Assembly: GCA_025642065.1 (NCBI GenBank)
Contig: JAODUP010000584.1
Coordinates: forward strand, 124,001-188,000
Source: Paralvinella palmiformis
Taxonomy: Eukaryota > Annelida > Polychaeta > Terebellida > Alvinellidae
Length of the DNA: 64,000 nt
Reading direction: 5' to 3'
Position 1 is the first letter of the stretch, and each line of letters begins with the position of its first letter. Positions 12,428-26,199 of this stretch are shown here, piece by piece. The notes under the pieces are model-generated. The model had not been told where the DNA came from and ran no database searches. It worked only from the letters and a program-made list of their open reading frames with translations. The translations under genes were made by a program, and so were the position numbers.

Positions 12428-13137
12428 GTTTGCCATCAAATCGGCGGCCGTGTTTACTCTAGTTTTCTTTCAGGCCAATGCTCACAACCTTAATTACACA
12501 CCACCATGTCTCTATCAGTCAACAATTAAACAGCCCAATCTCAACCATCATTTATCCATGCACCCAATAAGTAAGCTTGATTCTTTTTGTTAATTCACAG
12601 TTAATTTTATTTATTGCAATTAGGACATATTTTGTGTGTAAAAGATCTCTGTTTTGATCAAATATGCAGTGCTGACGAAACTGGGCTATACTACAAGACA
12701 AAACACTATAGTTCTCAAGACTGACAAAAATAAGCACAAAGGTTTCAAACAGAGCAAGGACCGCTTACTCTACTCGTGTGCACAAACCAGATGGGAAATC
12801 GCAAAATTTTTCATTACAAAAGCAGATACACACACCATTTTTTCATGGACATATATTTGTGCACATGGAACTATGAACATGCTACCTTCATCTGAAAAAC
12901 ATGCACTATTTCTGGCGGATGAATTATTGTTTCTTTTTGCAAAAAGTTTTTATTTTCCATACAAACACTGGGGTAAGATTTAGTCAACAAATTTATGAAA
13001 TAAACTGTTTTCAAGGATGATGGAAAAGGAGGTGAATAGATGGACTCCCTATTTTCGTCCATCTGCCACCCCCGATAGTGCAGGCCATTGACCTGAAAGA
13101 AAACTAGGCCGAACACGGCCGCCGCTTTGATGGCAAA
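12428..13137. mobile_element. Non-autonomous DNA element with ~55-bp terminal inverted repeats
   Basis: 12,428-12,482 and the reverse complement of 13,083-13,137 match at most positions (TTTGCCATCAAA then CGGCGGCCGTG and TTTTCTTTCAGGTCAATGG), giving a 710-bp TIR element. Part of its interior (about 12,880-13,080) recurs at 46,295-46,560, and its TIR inner segment recurs at about 11,955-11,985. No transposase is visible. Confidence 0.65.
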
Positions 13138-13319
13138 GAAATCTGGTATGAACTTTTTAACATTTTATTTCTGTGAACATTGGACATAGAAAGAGAATTA
13201 ACCTGTTTCTAGGGCATAACAAGCCACGACCATATTTTAAAACTTCCGGTGATAAGAAATGTATGCATGTTAAATAATTGATCTCCTAAATTGATAAAGC
13301 AGCACAGTATTATTATAAT

Positions 13320-13325
13320 TTTATT
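13320..13325 (-). terminator. Poly(A) signal for ORC2
   Basis: AATAAA on the minus strand, about 205 nt beyond the ORC2 stop codon; other copies lie a little further on. Assigned from position and hexamer. Confidence 0.4.
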
Positions 13326-13530
13326 CAGAATAACTGTTTAATCAAATTATGTTAAGACTAATGATTATATAACAGTGTGTATATATTTGTAATATAGTTT
13401 TTATATCATACTGGTTTCATTTCGTTATATGGTCCGTTTACAAAGCGAGGCAATTGTTTGGCGCCAATTAAGTTAGTTCTTTTGTTAGACTCAAATTCAG
13501 TTCTTGAATCCTTTACAGAAACATGATACA

Positions 13531-13620
13531 TCAAGTTTCATCACTCTCTTGTTGCTGCAGGAACTCTTTCAAGGTCACATCATCTAATGGTATAAGTAGA
13601 TACTCAACACCATCAGGACC
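13531..13620 (-). CDS. ORC2: ORC2 last coding exon
   Basis: 30 codons including the TGA stop at 13,533-13,531. It encodes [20 protein letters not shown] and an acidic/Gln end, as in other ORC2 proteins. Acceptor AATGCAG. Confidence 0.95.
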   Translation of the reverse strand, partial: GPDGVEYLLIPLDDVTLKEFLQQQESDET

Positions 13621-16600
13621 CTGCATTATACAAAAAATAATAAAGATGGCTATTATTATTATAAAAAAGTATTTTAGCTAGATAGCTGCTCTACGGTGCT
13701 TTTCAGTATTATCATTACATATATTTTAATTCAGCACACAGCTCAACTCCAAAAGGAGCACACAATACATGTCCCCCATTATAAGTTGAAAGGCATTACT
13801 CAGACACATAACCGTCACGTCAGACAAATCTAACCAACCTGCCATCAACAATCTCTCTCCATAAAAAGTCTGGACACCCTGTGCCCCATAAGGCTGATGG
13901 TTGTTTGTAATTTACTAGCAGGATCAATAGTAACTCAACACAAGAGTACTTGAGTACAAAAGACTGTTACCAAAAACACAGGGCAGTCCTTTGTAGAAGG
14001 TAGGACTCGGAGCGACTCAGCTACTGTGAGGCATCCAGAATTATACTAATGCTATATACATGTTACTTATGTATGGATATACGATTTCTCAATCTATACA
14101 AATTTATCATATGTAATGGGGAATGAGATAAAGCACATGAAAAAGTAGGACAGAAAATATATATGGTTAGTTAGATAGCTAGACTATATATCTATGAACC
14201 TACACATTAAAGCAGGAATTCTGGTTCCTTTTTAATAGATTTCCATAAGTTGATAAGAAGAGAAAAAAAATCCATATATGCTAAAGATTATTTTGTACAT
14301 GGGTAACTTCTGTCTCATTACTTCTACTCTGGCTAGTCAGTATTTAAATTTGACCCATTTTTCTTACATTTCCACTTGCCAAAATAACAAAACACCCACA
14401 AAAACAATAAACAAACCCAACAGGTAATGCAGAATATTACTGGACACATTATTAGCTTCTTTTAATAGATCAGCAATCTGATAAGCAGGTAATATCACAT
14501 CTAAAACACAACATGACTCATCAACTGAGTCTTCTTCGGTGCAAAAGCAAGCTTTGATAGGACCATTTGATATCACAAAAAACTTTTTCCAATAGTCGCC
14601 ATGAAATATTTAAAATTAGTTTTATAGGTGCCCATCCCCAAAATCCTTGTCACACGACAACCACCAGCTGTCTGGTTAGGCTTGGCCACAGTTTTCAAAT
14701 TCTTGCAAGCTTTGGGCCCAGGGAGTCATTCTGGTTTGCCTACCTTGATACCGGATGTATGGAATATAGAGGCATTGCCTGATTGTTTATTCCGGTCTTT
14801 ACTGTTACTCTTTATTTAAATCATAACAATCAAGGCAAATTATACTGCTGTGCAAACCAAAACATGTCCAATCTAGAATTAAAACTATTTAGTAATGGGC
14901 TTTCGGTTACTTCAGCTGGGAGCGAGTTCCAGTCCTTTACGACTCGCTGGATAAAGACTGACTGCCTAATTCCAAATCTGTTAAAAAAATTTGGCTGTGT
15001 TCTTGGGTGGTTGATCCAGAACTTAGCTCGAAGAATATCTTTCTACCTATTCTGTCAATTCCATTCATGATCTTGTATGTGCATCATATCCACTCTTCTC
15101 CTGCAGTGATGGTAATCTTAGGGCTTTTAGCTTCTTATTGTATGAGAGATGCTTCAGCTCTGGTATTAGGTTGGTGGCCTGTCTCTGAATATTTTCTCTA
15201 TCTACCCAGTCACGCCTAAATCTTGGGTGCCAGATCACATTCCCATATTATAAGTGTGGTCGTACCATATAGTGGTAAACAGTCTAAGGATGGTGACAGT
15301 ATTTAGACATGTGCAGGTGGCTCTTATTAAGCCTAACAAGCGTGATGCTTTTTCTTCTGCCTTGGAGACATGGGCATGGAAATTTAGTTCCTCATCAATA
15401 AATACACCCAAGTCCTTCTCAATTCTGGTGTTGCCTAACATCTCAGTTTCCATCTGGTATTTTAATATATGATTCAAGCTGCCTAGATGGAGGCTTTGCA
15501 TTTGGCTTCATTGAAACCTACCCAACTGCTGACAAATCTCTTTTGTTTAATTCAGTTTGATAAATAATTATTGTTAGCAATGTAATTGGAAAGTGAAGCT
15601 CGGATACTGGATTAACTCCAGACAGATAACTATTGTATCTTGTCAAAGAGAGAATGGTCTACACTGGACATAAAAACTAGTTAATTTAACAGCGCTGAAA
15701 TGGTAGTTTTGTCCCACTACTCACAGAATTTGGGGATCTAGTTGATAACAATAATAATAATGTATATTTAATAAAGCGCCCTTAATAGCAGGAGCCATTC
15801 AAAGGTACTGTACACATAATATGTCTGTAAAAACTCTATAAGATATTTAAAAGATAATTATTATCTATAATAGTTGACCTGACAAACAGACACAAGTCAA
15901 CCATCTATTAAACATATTAATATATCCACAATATGATAGGACTTCAAAGTTGAATCATTTAGTGAAATGATTGCTCACCTTTTTCAATTTGATTAACTTG
16001 TGATCTTTGAATTCAGTAAGTTGGCTGTTCAAGGTCAGATCACTATTTACAAGGAATGCCTCTCGACATTTCTGATAAAGTTCGGCAAATGATAAACCTG
16101 AAATATTGGTGAAATACAAGATATTGAGTGAGAATACCAATCAAGTACATATATCGATATGTGCCTGGACACACAAACATAGAGAGAAAATATGATGATT
16201 AATATTTTATGGCTACTTTTGTGCACATGGCAGGCGAAATAGGCTGAGCGACCTCCAAAGGTAATAAAGCGAAGTTAAAGATGAAACATGCTTCAGATAT
16301 GCCCACGCAGAGATTTGAACCCAGGTGGTAGTGATCTGTGGTCCAACATGCTACCAAGTAGACCTTGGAGGCGCCCAGAGAAAGACAGAGAATAGATATG
16401 TGATTCAAATTGATTGTGATACATAAAATCTGCGTTCAAAATAAACTTGTTATTATATATTAAAGATTCCATTAAGATTCTCTAAGATTCACAAACATGA
16501 CACCAATAAATGCCCCAGCCCTCATACTTCACATAACATACCTTGATATCCAACATTGTCTTTACCATGTTCCAGCTGATGTCTGGCCAACAACAAGAAG

Positions 16601-19600
16601 ATGCCTTTAGCGTTTGGCGTAAGACTTCGTATTACGTGCATCAGTGAACTCAGAGCTAGGGCACCAGACTGCTGTAGGAGCAACGAATTCTCGTAGGATG
16701 TCTCTTCTGAGTAACTTTCGTACGTCGTCACATCAAACCACAGCCAGTTGAATCGGCTGCATTTGGTGCTGTCCCACACTAAAAAACAATAGAGGACAAT
16801 ACAAGTTAACATGTTATAATATAGTTTGTAAAATAATTGTACAATCTAACTGTACAAAACACAATGATAATAATTGTTAAAGATAACTTTAATGCACAGC
16901 ATTTAAAACAATTAATAATTTTTTGCTCTACAGCACAATATGTTTTCTGTTACACATCAATGGTCAAAGTTGAGTAGGGAACACATACCGAAGATCCCAG
17001 CTATTAAGCTGAGGTGGTATTTTAGCCTTAAAATATCACGATTTATGCTAATACAGTTCATTAAGCTGACTTAAAAATCTTGACTTTTCCCTGGAGCGTT
17101 TTTAGATGGTATAAAAGTTTTGAACAAATGAAATAGCAAAGAAACATCATCGAACATCACATTTGTGAAGCAGAAAGTGAACCATGGGAACAGTGTAATA
17201 TTTAAAAGACAAGCTTGCATTGTGAAACGATGATAAAATTACTGAAATAAATATTAACTGAACTTTTTTGTCTTCTATAGTATTACCACAGCAATAAATG
17301 AGATGTACGTCTATGCCGCCAAACGGATGAGATACGATGCTTTTGGGTATGGGATGTCTTGCGTACGAGTTGTCTTGTTACCAATGCCGACTTCAAATTG
17401 AAAGTCATGAAATGTGCTACTGAGTCCAACAACATTTGTTCATAATTACAAAAATCAGATAATTCTACATATACCCATTGATTTTTTTATAAAGCCAGGA
17501 ATCATTATCATCAAATTTTTTTCACTTCCATTTTCACTCAATGACTACATGAGTTCAGATCAAATGACGATTGATGTCCGTTTGGATATACATTATAGAA
17601 AACAGATCTAGTCTAGACGGCTGCTAACACACTGAAATTTCTTCTCCCGATGACTGAATTTCTTGGCACTGAAATAGCACCGACCATTAAACCGACCTCC
17701 AAAAATAAGGGTCAGGAGGTTGACACAAAGTATTGGCTTAATGACCAGGACCTCCGGTATTTGTCTCCACACACAGTGCGTTTGCAATGTGTATACAACT
17801 AAATAATATGAAATAAAAGTGTTCTTGTGAACACCAGGTGTTGGGCAAACATTTATTCTCTATTGTCTAAATAAATGGTACAGTATACATGTAATAAGCA
17901 TGATAAAATGACATAAATGAATGAAACTATGGTAACAACAATATATGATCAGTTTGGGTGTTTTGGTGCTCTGAGCCGGAGAGCAATTGGTGCAAAGAAT
18001 GGCCACCAAAATGTGTGTTTTGCTTGGTTTCCCTGATGGGGATCTTATGCTACCCGGTGACTGCTTTTAAATCTATTTTAGCCAAGTAAATAAAAACGTT
18101 GCTCTATAGCCACTTCTCTAGTAGGCTAAAAGATACAAGCAACATCCAAAGAAAATACAATAAAAAATCTCTCACACACAACTTTGCCTGTATTTGAACC
18201 CAGCTATTAGAGGTTTTCAACAATGCTGATCATGGTAGTTTCTGAAAATGTCATCGAACAAAGTTAGGCATCAATAATGCTAATTGTGAGAACATAATGA
18301 TTACGCAAATTATTCATTCGCAGCGACTTACACAGTGGTGCATTAATGTGGTCAATAGAGGCTATAATGTGGAATCCACTGATTTGAGCGAGAAGGCTGA
18401 GTATCGTCTGAGTCCTATCTGCTCTTAACATTGTCCCATCAATGTTGTGTATGATGAGGTAGAAGTCTTGGTAGTCTGAAACAAATAATATCATCATCAT
18501 CATCATCACCATCCAATCAGACTAAAACTGCAACACACGGCATTCACGAGAAGACAGTTTCAGGATTGCAAAAAATCATAATTTAAAAAATAAAAAAACA
18601 TTCAAATATTCCCTAACACACAATTAGCACGACTTGTTAGAATAACAATAAATACAATAGTCATAAAAATCAAATGAAACATAATAAAAATAAAAATGCA
18701 TGATTTGTATTTATTTTCTGCAGTGACTTAAATCACGATTTATTTATTTAAATCATCATTTAAATCAAATAATTTAAACCAAACAACTCTGGCTAGCTTC
18801 TGTTTAATAGTTGCCATTTCATTTGTTGAAATAACTCCCAATTGGTTTTCGCATGTCCCATATTTTCTCAGTGTCCAGGGACTGGGAGGGTTTACGAACA
18901 TCGCGTAATAACCGAACAAGCTGGTCTTTACAATTAAAGACATTATCCGCCATCAAAGCTCGTATATAAAATTTACTCATAGTTTTCACTTGTTAGGTCA
19001 TATGTTGCAGGTCCGCAACCCGCAACTAGGATAAACAAACCCATTACTCACTCGTTTCATCATTCTCACTTAATTTGCGATTTTGTTGTTGGATTGGAGT
19101 CAATTTGTTGTGTTAACCTAAAACATCAGACCGGAACAAATGTATTACAACATTCTGTTTGTGGTTTTATAATAATAATGTATATTTAATAAAGCACCCT
19201 TTCTAGTAGGAGCCATTCAAAGGCACTGTACAAATAATATGTAATATAAAAATATCCCAAGTAATATTTCTGTAAAAAGAGATTTAAAAGATAGTTATTA
19301 TTTATCTGTGAAAGCCACCTTGAACAGGTGTGTTTTTAGAAGAGATTTAAAATTTTCAAGAGACAATGCATTTCTAATATCTGCTGGAAACCTATTCCAT
19401 GAAGTGGGGTCTGCAACACTAAAGACACAATCACCATATGACTTGAGCCGAGACACTGGCACCTGCAATAGAATCTGACTGGATGAACGGAGTTTACCGG
19501 ATGACTTTCTAATGGACATCATTTCACACAGGTATTCTGGTGCCATATCATTAATAGATTTATAAGTTATTAATAAAATCTTGAAATGGATATGCTGTCT

Positions 19601-22600
19601 AACAGATAGCCAATGTCGTTTTAGAAGAATTTGGGTATTATGACCATATTTTTGAGTATTTGTCATTATGTGAGGCTGCACTATACTGAATTCATTGAAG
19701 GCGATATTCATGTTATAATTAGATATGCAATAAAACAGGGAGTTACAATAGTCTATATGAGATGTAACAAAGGCATGGACTACAGTTACAAGTGCTTCTG
19801 TGTCAAATATGCTTTTAAACAGTTTTATGGTTTATGATCTATTTTTAAAATTCTAGTCCAAACTTTTGAGTTGAAATTGCAGTTTCCTACAAAAAAATTA
19901 AATTCACAAACTTACCATTTAATTTTTTAATTCAGAACTATTTCATCCATGACAATCCTACTTGGAATATAAAGTAGGTATTCCAACTAGGTACTTTGAG
20001 TGAGTACCTACTCATGGTAAAAAGTAGTAGGCAAGAGTCGGCAAAAACGGAATTGATACATTTCATTTGGAATTGGAGTAGATAAGTTTGATGTGGAATT
20101 GGAATTGACCCCATGTCTGTTCTGGTCAGTTATCATTTAGTAGGTTGTTTTATTGCCCACTGTGACCTTGCTTTCTTTTAGAAAAATATAGTTGTGATGG
20201 AGTATGTTTGAACAGAAATGTATTCTTTTAAAGGTTATTCCGATTACATCAGAAGGCAGTCTTGATTGGCATCAATTCTAGAAGTTTATAAGTGCTGTTT
20301 TTATATTGAGATTTAAGCAATAAGGCAATAAGCAAATGAAACAAACCGGAATGTAATATATTTAAAATGTTTCTAAAACATGCAGCAGCAGAGAGCATGT
20401 CATGTTTTAACACTCCGGAACACCAGCCATCATTTTCCTTTACGTTACCTAATCTTGTTGATAAAAGTTATATCAGAATCGCAATTGTTTGCCACGTGTT
20501 CAACTGTGGGTTATGAAATATTAGTGTATGATTGTGAAAACAGATAAAATTTATTTCTTCATCAATCTAACATGCTGTGTACTACGGATGATAACTGTCC
20601 CTCACATTACACATGGTTCCCACAGGCCAGGAAATATTATTTTCCAGGACATTTCGAGGATAAATTACCATTTTCCATGACAAATTATACAAGATTCAAT
20701 TTTACAGGTCATAAATCAAGATGTGAGCGAAAAAGCATATCATATTTATTTAATGTATGATCGATTATTGACATTTTTTCTGGCACAGCCTCCCTTTACC
20801 CCTTCTAGCTGTTTGATCCACCCACTTTTTATTTTATTTTAACTAACACGGGATATCAAGACCATGTACCAGTATTCTTTTTCTTCTAAAATTGAACTTT
20901 TCTTCTACAGGCATAATAATTATTCACAGGTTTTTTATTCTAAGTGGATTTTTTCATAGGCATTTTTTTTTACAGGACATTTCCTGAATTTATAAAATCA
21001 AGGACATTTGCCGGATGTGGAAAATGAATTTATTATTTCCCAGGGTTTCCAGGGCGTGTGGGAACCCTGATTACAGTTCAGTACACTGAGAAACACAGGA
21101 ACTGTGTGTGAGTGACTGTTGTGTTTGATGTTGGCAATTGTCTCACCCGAACCATCTTACTGGTGGGCCTACTCTGTAAATGTTGCTGTTTTATGGCCAC
21201 TTTTGTGCCCAAGGTAGGCTAAATAGGCCCAGTGACCTCCAAAGGTAATGGAGTGATGAGAAAGATGATGATGATTGGTGTTTTACAGCCACTTTTGTGC
21301 ACATGGCAGGCTAAATGGGCTGAGCGACCTCCAAAGGTAATGAATCGAAGTAAAAGATGAAACACACTTCATATATGCCCACACCGAGATTTGAACCGAG
21401 TTGGTAGTGATCTGTGATCCTCATGACTGGAAGATGTTGGCTAAATGCTTAGCAGTAGAAATAAGAGCAAAATGTTGGATACCTCTGGGCAAGCATTGAA
21501 CGTAAAATCATCTCATTCTTTCGAATTATTTTTGGGAAATCCGAGTTTTACAGCGACTGCCATCGAAAATTATTACAGATATATAAATATTAACAACAGT
21601 TTCAACAGGGTGTGCACAGAAGTCATCAGCATACCTCCACAGTCATAATGTTTCCTTATAAAGTTGCACTGTTCAATCGGGCTCTTAAAGTGTCCATTGT
21701 GCTCCATTATGTCCTCTGTAATTCCATTTAGGATCTGTGTGATGAGAATAAAATAACATGAGTAGAAAAATTATGTTTTTTAATATAAACAAACTGCAAC
21801 TGCAGCATAATGGTATAATCTGTCACGATGTTGTTAAGATGCTATACACATAATCGGATTCTGGATGAGAACACTTGTGTCAATTCAAGAAGTGCTAAAA
21901 GCTGACTGTACATTATCCTCGACGAGCATCCACTCACGTTTTTTATGGTTAAACTAGGAAAGTAGCCATTGACAACGATGTGGTTAAACTTCGGTGAGCA
22001 TTTTGTTTCTGAAGTCTTCGAGCAGCAATCGCTTCGATCCAAGGCCATGAAACATAAGATTGTACCTATGACTGGATGAGTAAAGTACATTGTATAAAGA
22101 ATAGGATATTCACAAAACCAGGGCAATAATTGTCATCATAAATAAAGCACGATTATAAAAATCAAGGTAGTTAGACAAGTCACCCTCCCCCCCTAAGAAT
22201 AACCATTGCCATATAAGACCACTTCCCTGCATAAGACCATCAGCCCCCCCCCCCCCACTGTGATTATGGTCAACCCCCCCCACATTTTATATCTAATGTA
22301 CTCAGTCTTGTGTTCATATCTTCCCATTGAGACTAATATTCATGGTTCCCCAGCCCAGGAAATATTATTTTCCCGGACTTTTCCCAGACAAAACTACCAT
22401 TTTCCAGGACAAAGTATAGCAGAATTAAAAGTAATAAATCAAGAAATCTGTTAAAAGGCATATCACATTTATTCAATGCATGATCAATTATTGACATTTT
22501 AATGGTACAGCCTCTGCCTCACCCCCTCTAGCTGTCTGATCCACCCACTTTTATTTAAATTTATCACGATTATGTACTGGTACACTTTTTTCTTCTACAG

Positions 22601-24826
22601 ACATAATATTTATTCACTGGCTTTTTTATTCTAAGTGGACTGTTTTTGTAATTTTTTTCACCGGGTTTTTCAGGACATGTGGGAACCCTGATATTATGAC
22701 TGTCATGTTCTGGATGAGATGAGTCAGACTTGGGACACATATGGCTGAGGAGCCACTCGCAGGTATAAGCCAGATTCGAATCCACAACCTGGAGGTTTGC
22801 GGAGGAGTGCACTAAACTTAATATACCACTTCTATGTCACATCCTTGATACCACACAGCCTCGCATAATGACTCTGTCTGTGAATCACAGATGTTCTAAG
22901 AACTTCAACAGACATTACTGTATTGCTGAAGTAAGCAAATATGCAGTGCTCAATTTTTGTGTGAGCATACTATTAAAGCCCCCAGAGCACATGAAGTCAG
23001 AACTGAAATAACCTGTAGATGTTCACACCAATAGGTCTATAACAACCAAATTTAGTATGGTATATTTTAAGTTGGTAGCAATGTTTAGTGTTTGGGTGCG
23101 GATGAGAATGAAGCAAACCTCCCAGTGTAGCAAGTCGAAATATTATCTCTAATTTAGCAAGCTTTGGGAGATATGAGCAGAAAAGAAGTAAAAAGTAACA
23201 CCCACCTTTACAATATATGAATAAAACATGAATTTTACATGAAAACATTCTGTTGCAAATCAGCCTAAACAACATTTGGGCTACAGCACAATTAATAACC
23301 TCACATGCTGAAAACATACTGAAAGCAATAAAATAAAAGGAAACAAAAAAGTCAAACTTTTCTAATTCCAGAAAACAATACTGACCACAGGAAAAACATC
23401 CATTTGTCAAACTGTGCTCTGTGGCCATCTAACAGCATACACCGTTCCTCTTTATACTGTGCCTGAAGTCCACTGAGAACACCAGCCAAAGCTTCGTGAT
23501 CTAAACGAGGCATGTTGAGACGTGACAGTGTGTGATCTGAAGTAATCACATTACTCTTACTGTGTGCCTCAAAATATGCCTCAACTTTATCACTCTGGGA
23601 AAATGAAAACAAAACGGAGAAATAGGAATGCTATACAAACATGTAATAGGAATTTATATTTTGGTTTTGTTCCAGCTGTACTGGCCTCTTGTACACATTC
23701 GAAGTACTGAGTGGAACAGTGCCACTCTATCTAAGTGATCTGATCCAAAAGTATATACCAGTGAGATTGCTGCAAGCTGAGCATTGTTCGTTTTTGAGGT
23801 AGTCAAAAAGATACTCCATCTGTGGAATATGTTGCACGATCATATTAAACTTGCAAGAATATGCAAGAAATATGTTGTAACGGTTCTTAAAGGGACAGTC
23901 CACCCTCAGAAAATAATTTTTAAATATATAACGCTTAGAACAGTAACCAAAATTTCCACAATAATAATCACAAAATATACCTCATATCATAGATATAGGG
24001 AAATAATTCAAATTACTGGAGGGCCACCATTACGGCTGCACCGAAAGCCAGATTCGAAGGCGGAAGGAGAAAACTGAAATGCTCTGACATCTCACGGCAG
24101 TCTCTAGACTGATGCAGATTATAGTTTATCTTGAGCATTAATATCTGAGCCATTTTGAATCATCTTCCTCTTGTAAGGTTCCTTCTGGCTCAAATTGATA
24201 TGGTTGTATATAACTCATATGTCATTTTAGTAAGATAATGCCATTTAGTTCTGGATTAATTCTTTGTTGACACTTGTTTACATGCTTCAGGTCAACCGGA
24301 TACGCTGAAGTGATGTCAACATTCAGGAACTTCCTGTCTCTATTTAGCTTAAAATGGCAGCACCCACAGGCCATTAAGTCAGTTAATCAGCACTTTGAAC
24401 TGGATTATTTAATATATGGGTGATTGTTTACACATTTTGACATTATTTATGATATTTGTGAGTATAGATGTATTAGTCCTGAAAATTTGAAATGAAGGTG
24501 GACTATCCTTTTAAGATCCATTTACCATAGGTCCCGTTCATTAAGCCGAGGTAGTATTTTAGACCTAAAATATCACGATTTATGGTAGTACCATCCACTA
24601 AGCTGACCTAAAAATCTGAACCTTTCCCTGCAGTTTTTCCAGATGACATTTTGAACGGAGGAAATAGTTTTGTTTTCATAATTCGTACCAATGTCAATAG
24701 ATCAAGGCAATTTATAGATTGTTTACACAAACTGTTAGCGCATACCTAGGACTTCAAACTTAAATTAATGGCTTGATTAAACATTCAATGAATTGCATAT
24801 GAAGTCAATGACTTATAAATAATTAG

Positions 24827-24871
<45 letters not shown>

Positions 24872-26155
24872 TAGACCTCCATTGACAATTACTACTGAGC
24901 CTTTGATATGGTACGTTTTTGTCACTAATGCGGCAATAACCGAGACAATGTAAATTACTGGTATATGCAGTCAGTTAGTACTAACTCGCTATTGAAAATA
25001 ACTAAATTAATCAGTAATTATCCCATTATTAGTATTAATATGCCCATACAAAATATGTATATTGGGGCACTCTAATGTCTATGCTACCAAACGAATGAGA
25101 TATGACGCTCTTGGGTATGGGATGTTTTGGGTACGAGTTGTCTGATTTTCATTATAAAGCCATGTATAATTATCATCAACTTGTTTCACCTCTATTTTCA
25201 CTCCATGACTGCATGAGTTTAAATCAAAATAGCGATTGATGTTCGTTTACTTCTAGATCTAGAGTCTAGATTCTAGAAGGCTGCTAACACACTGAAAATT
25301 TTTCTCCCAATGACTAGATTTATTGACACTGAAATAGCACAAACATATTACATTTTAGTACAGAAATGACCTGTACTCTCCGAGAGAAAGACATATCATA
25401 ATCCAACGTTAAAGGACAAATTTCTCAATCACCAAATTTTGTTATTTTTAGGACTTTGTAAACTCAAGAAACTAAAACTAACTTTAAGTTACATTAATAT
25501 CAAGATGTTTACAGGAGATCTCCATTTAAATCCTTTTTTTTGACCAAATGCTTTCACTTTGTAAGGTTGTCAGTGATCCGCTCATTTCCCGTTTGTCAAA
25601 TCTTTATATTTATGCTTTTTGATGAATTACAAATTGGGGAAAATCATAGAATTGTCACTGGGTGATTAATAGGAACATATATAAATAAACACGAAAAACC
25701 AAGCTTCATCACAGTAAATCTAAATGGAGTCTTAACTACCTTAATATAGATTATAATTGATGCTTATAATCATTAATTGTAATACGTAAAATGAGGATAT
25801 ATTTGGTGACCGTCATAAAGCACTGGGCTTGTTTAGGAGACATGTTAGAAATATAGCCACAGAACAATGAAACCGATATTGCTTCTACATCATCCAGAAG
25901 GTTCAAAATTTCATGAACACGCTCACCTTCACAGTTACATCGATTTCTTTGTTCTTCTTTGTCACTTTCTTTTTACTGGGAGAAGCTACTTCAGCTGGCA
26001 TTGGTTTACGGGAAATAAAATCATCTGTTGACATGTCACTGTCTGACGAATCACTAAAAACACTTTCTTCCGAGGAACTCTCTTGTAAGACAACACGAAC
26101 AGAAAAAGTCATTAACCGACAGTAAAATATTTTGGGATGTTCTAAGGACATACAC

Positions 26156-26199
<44 letters not shown>

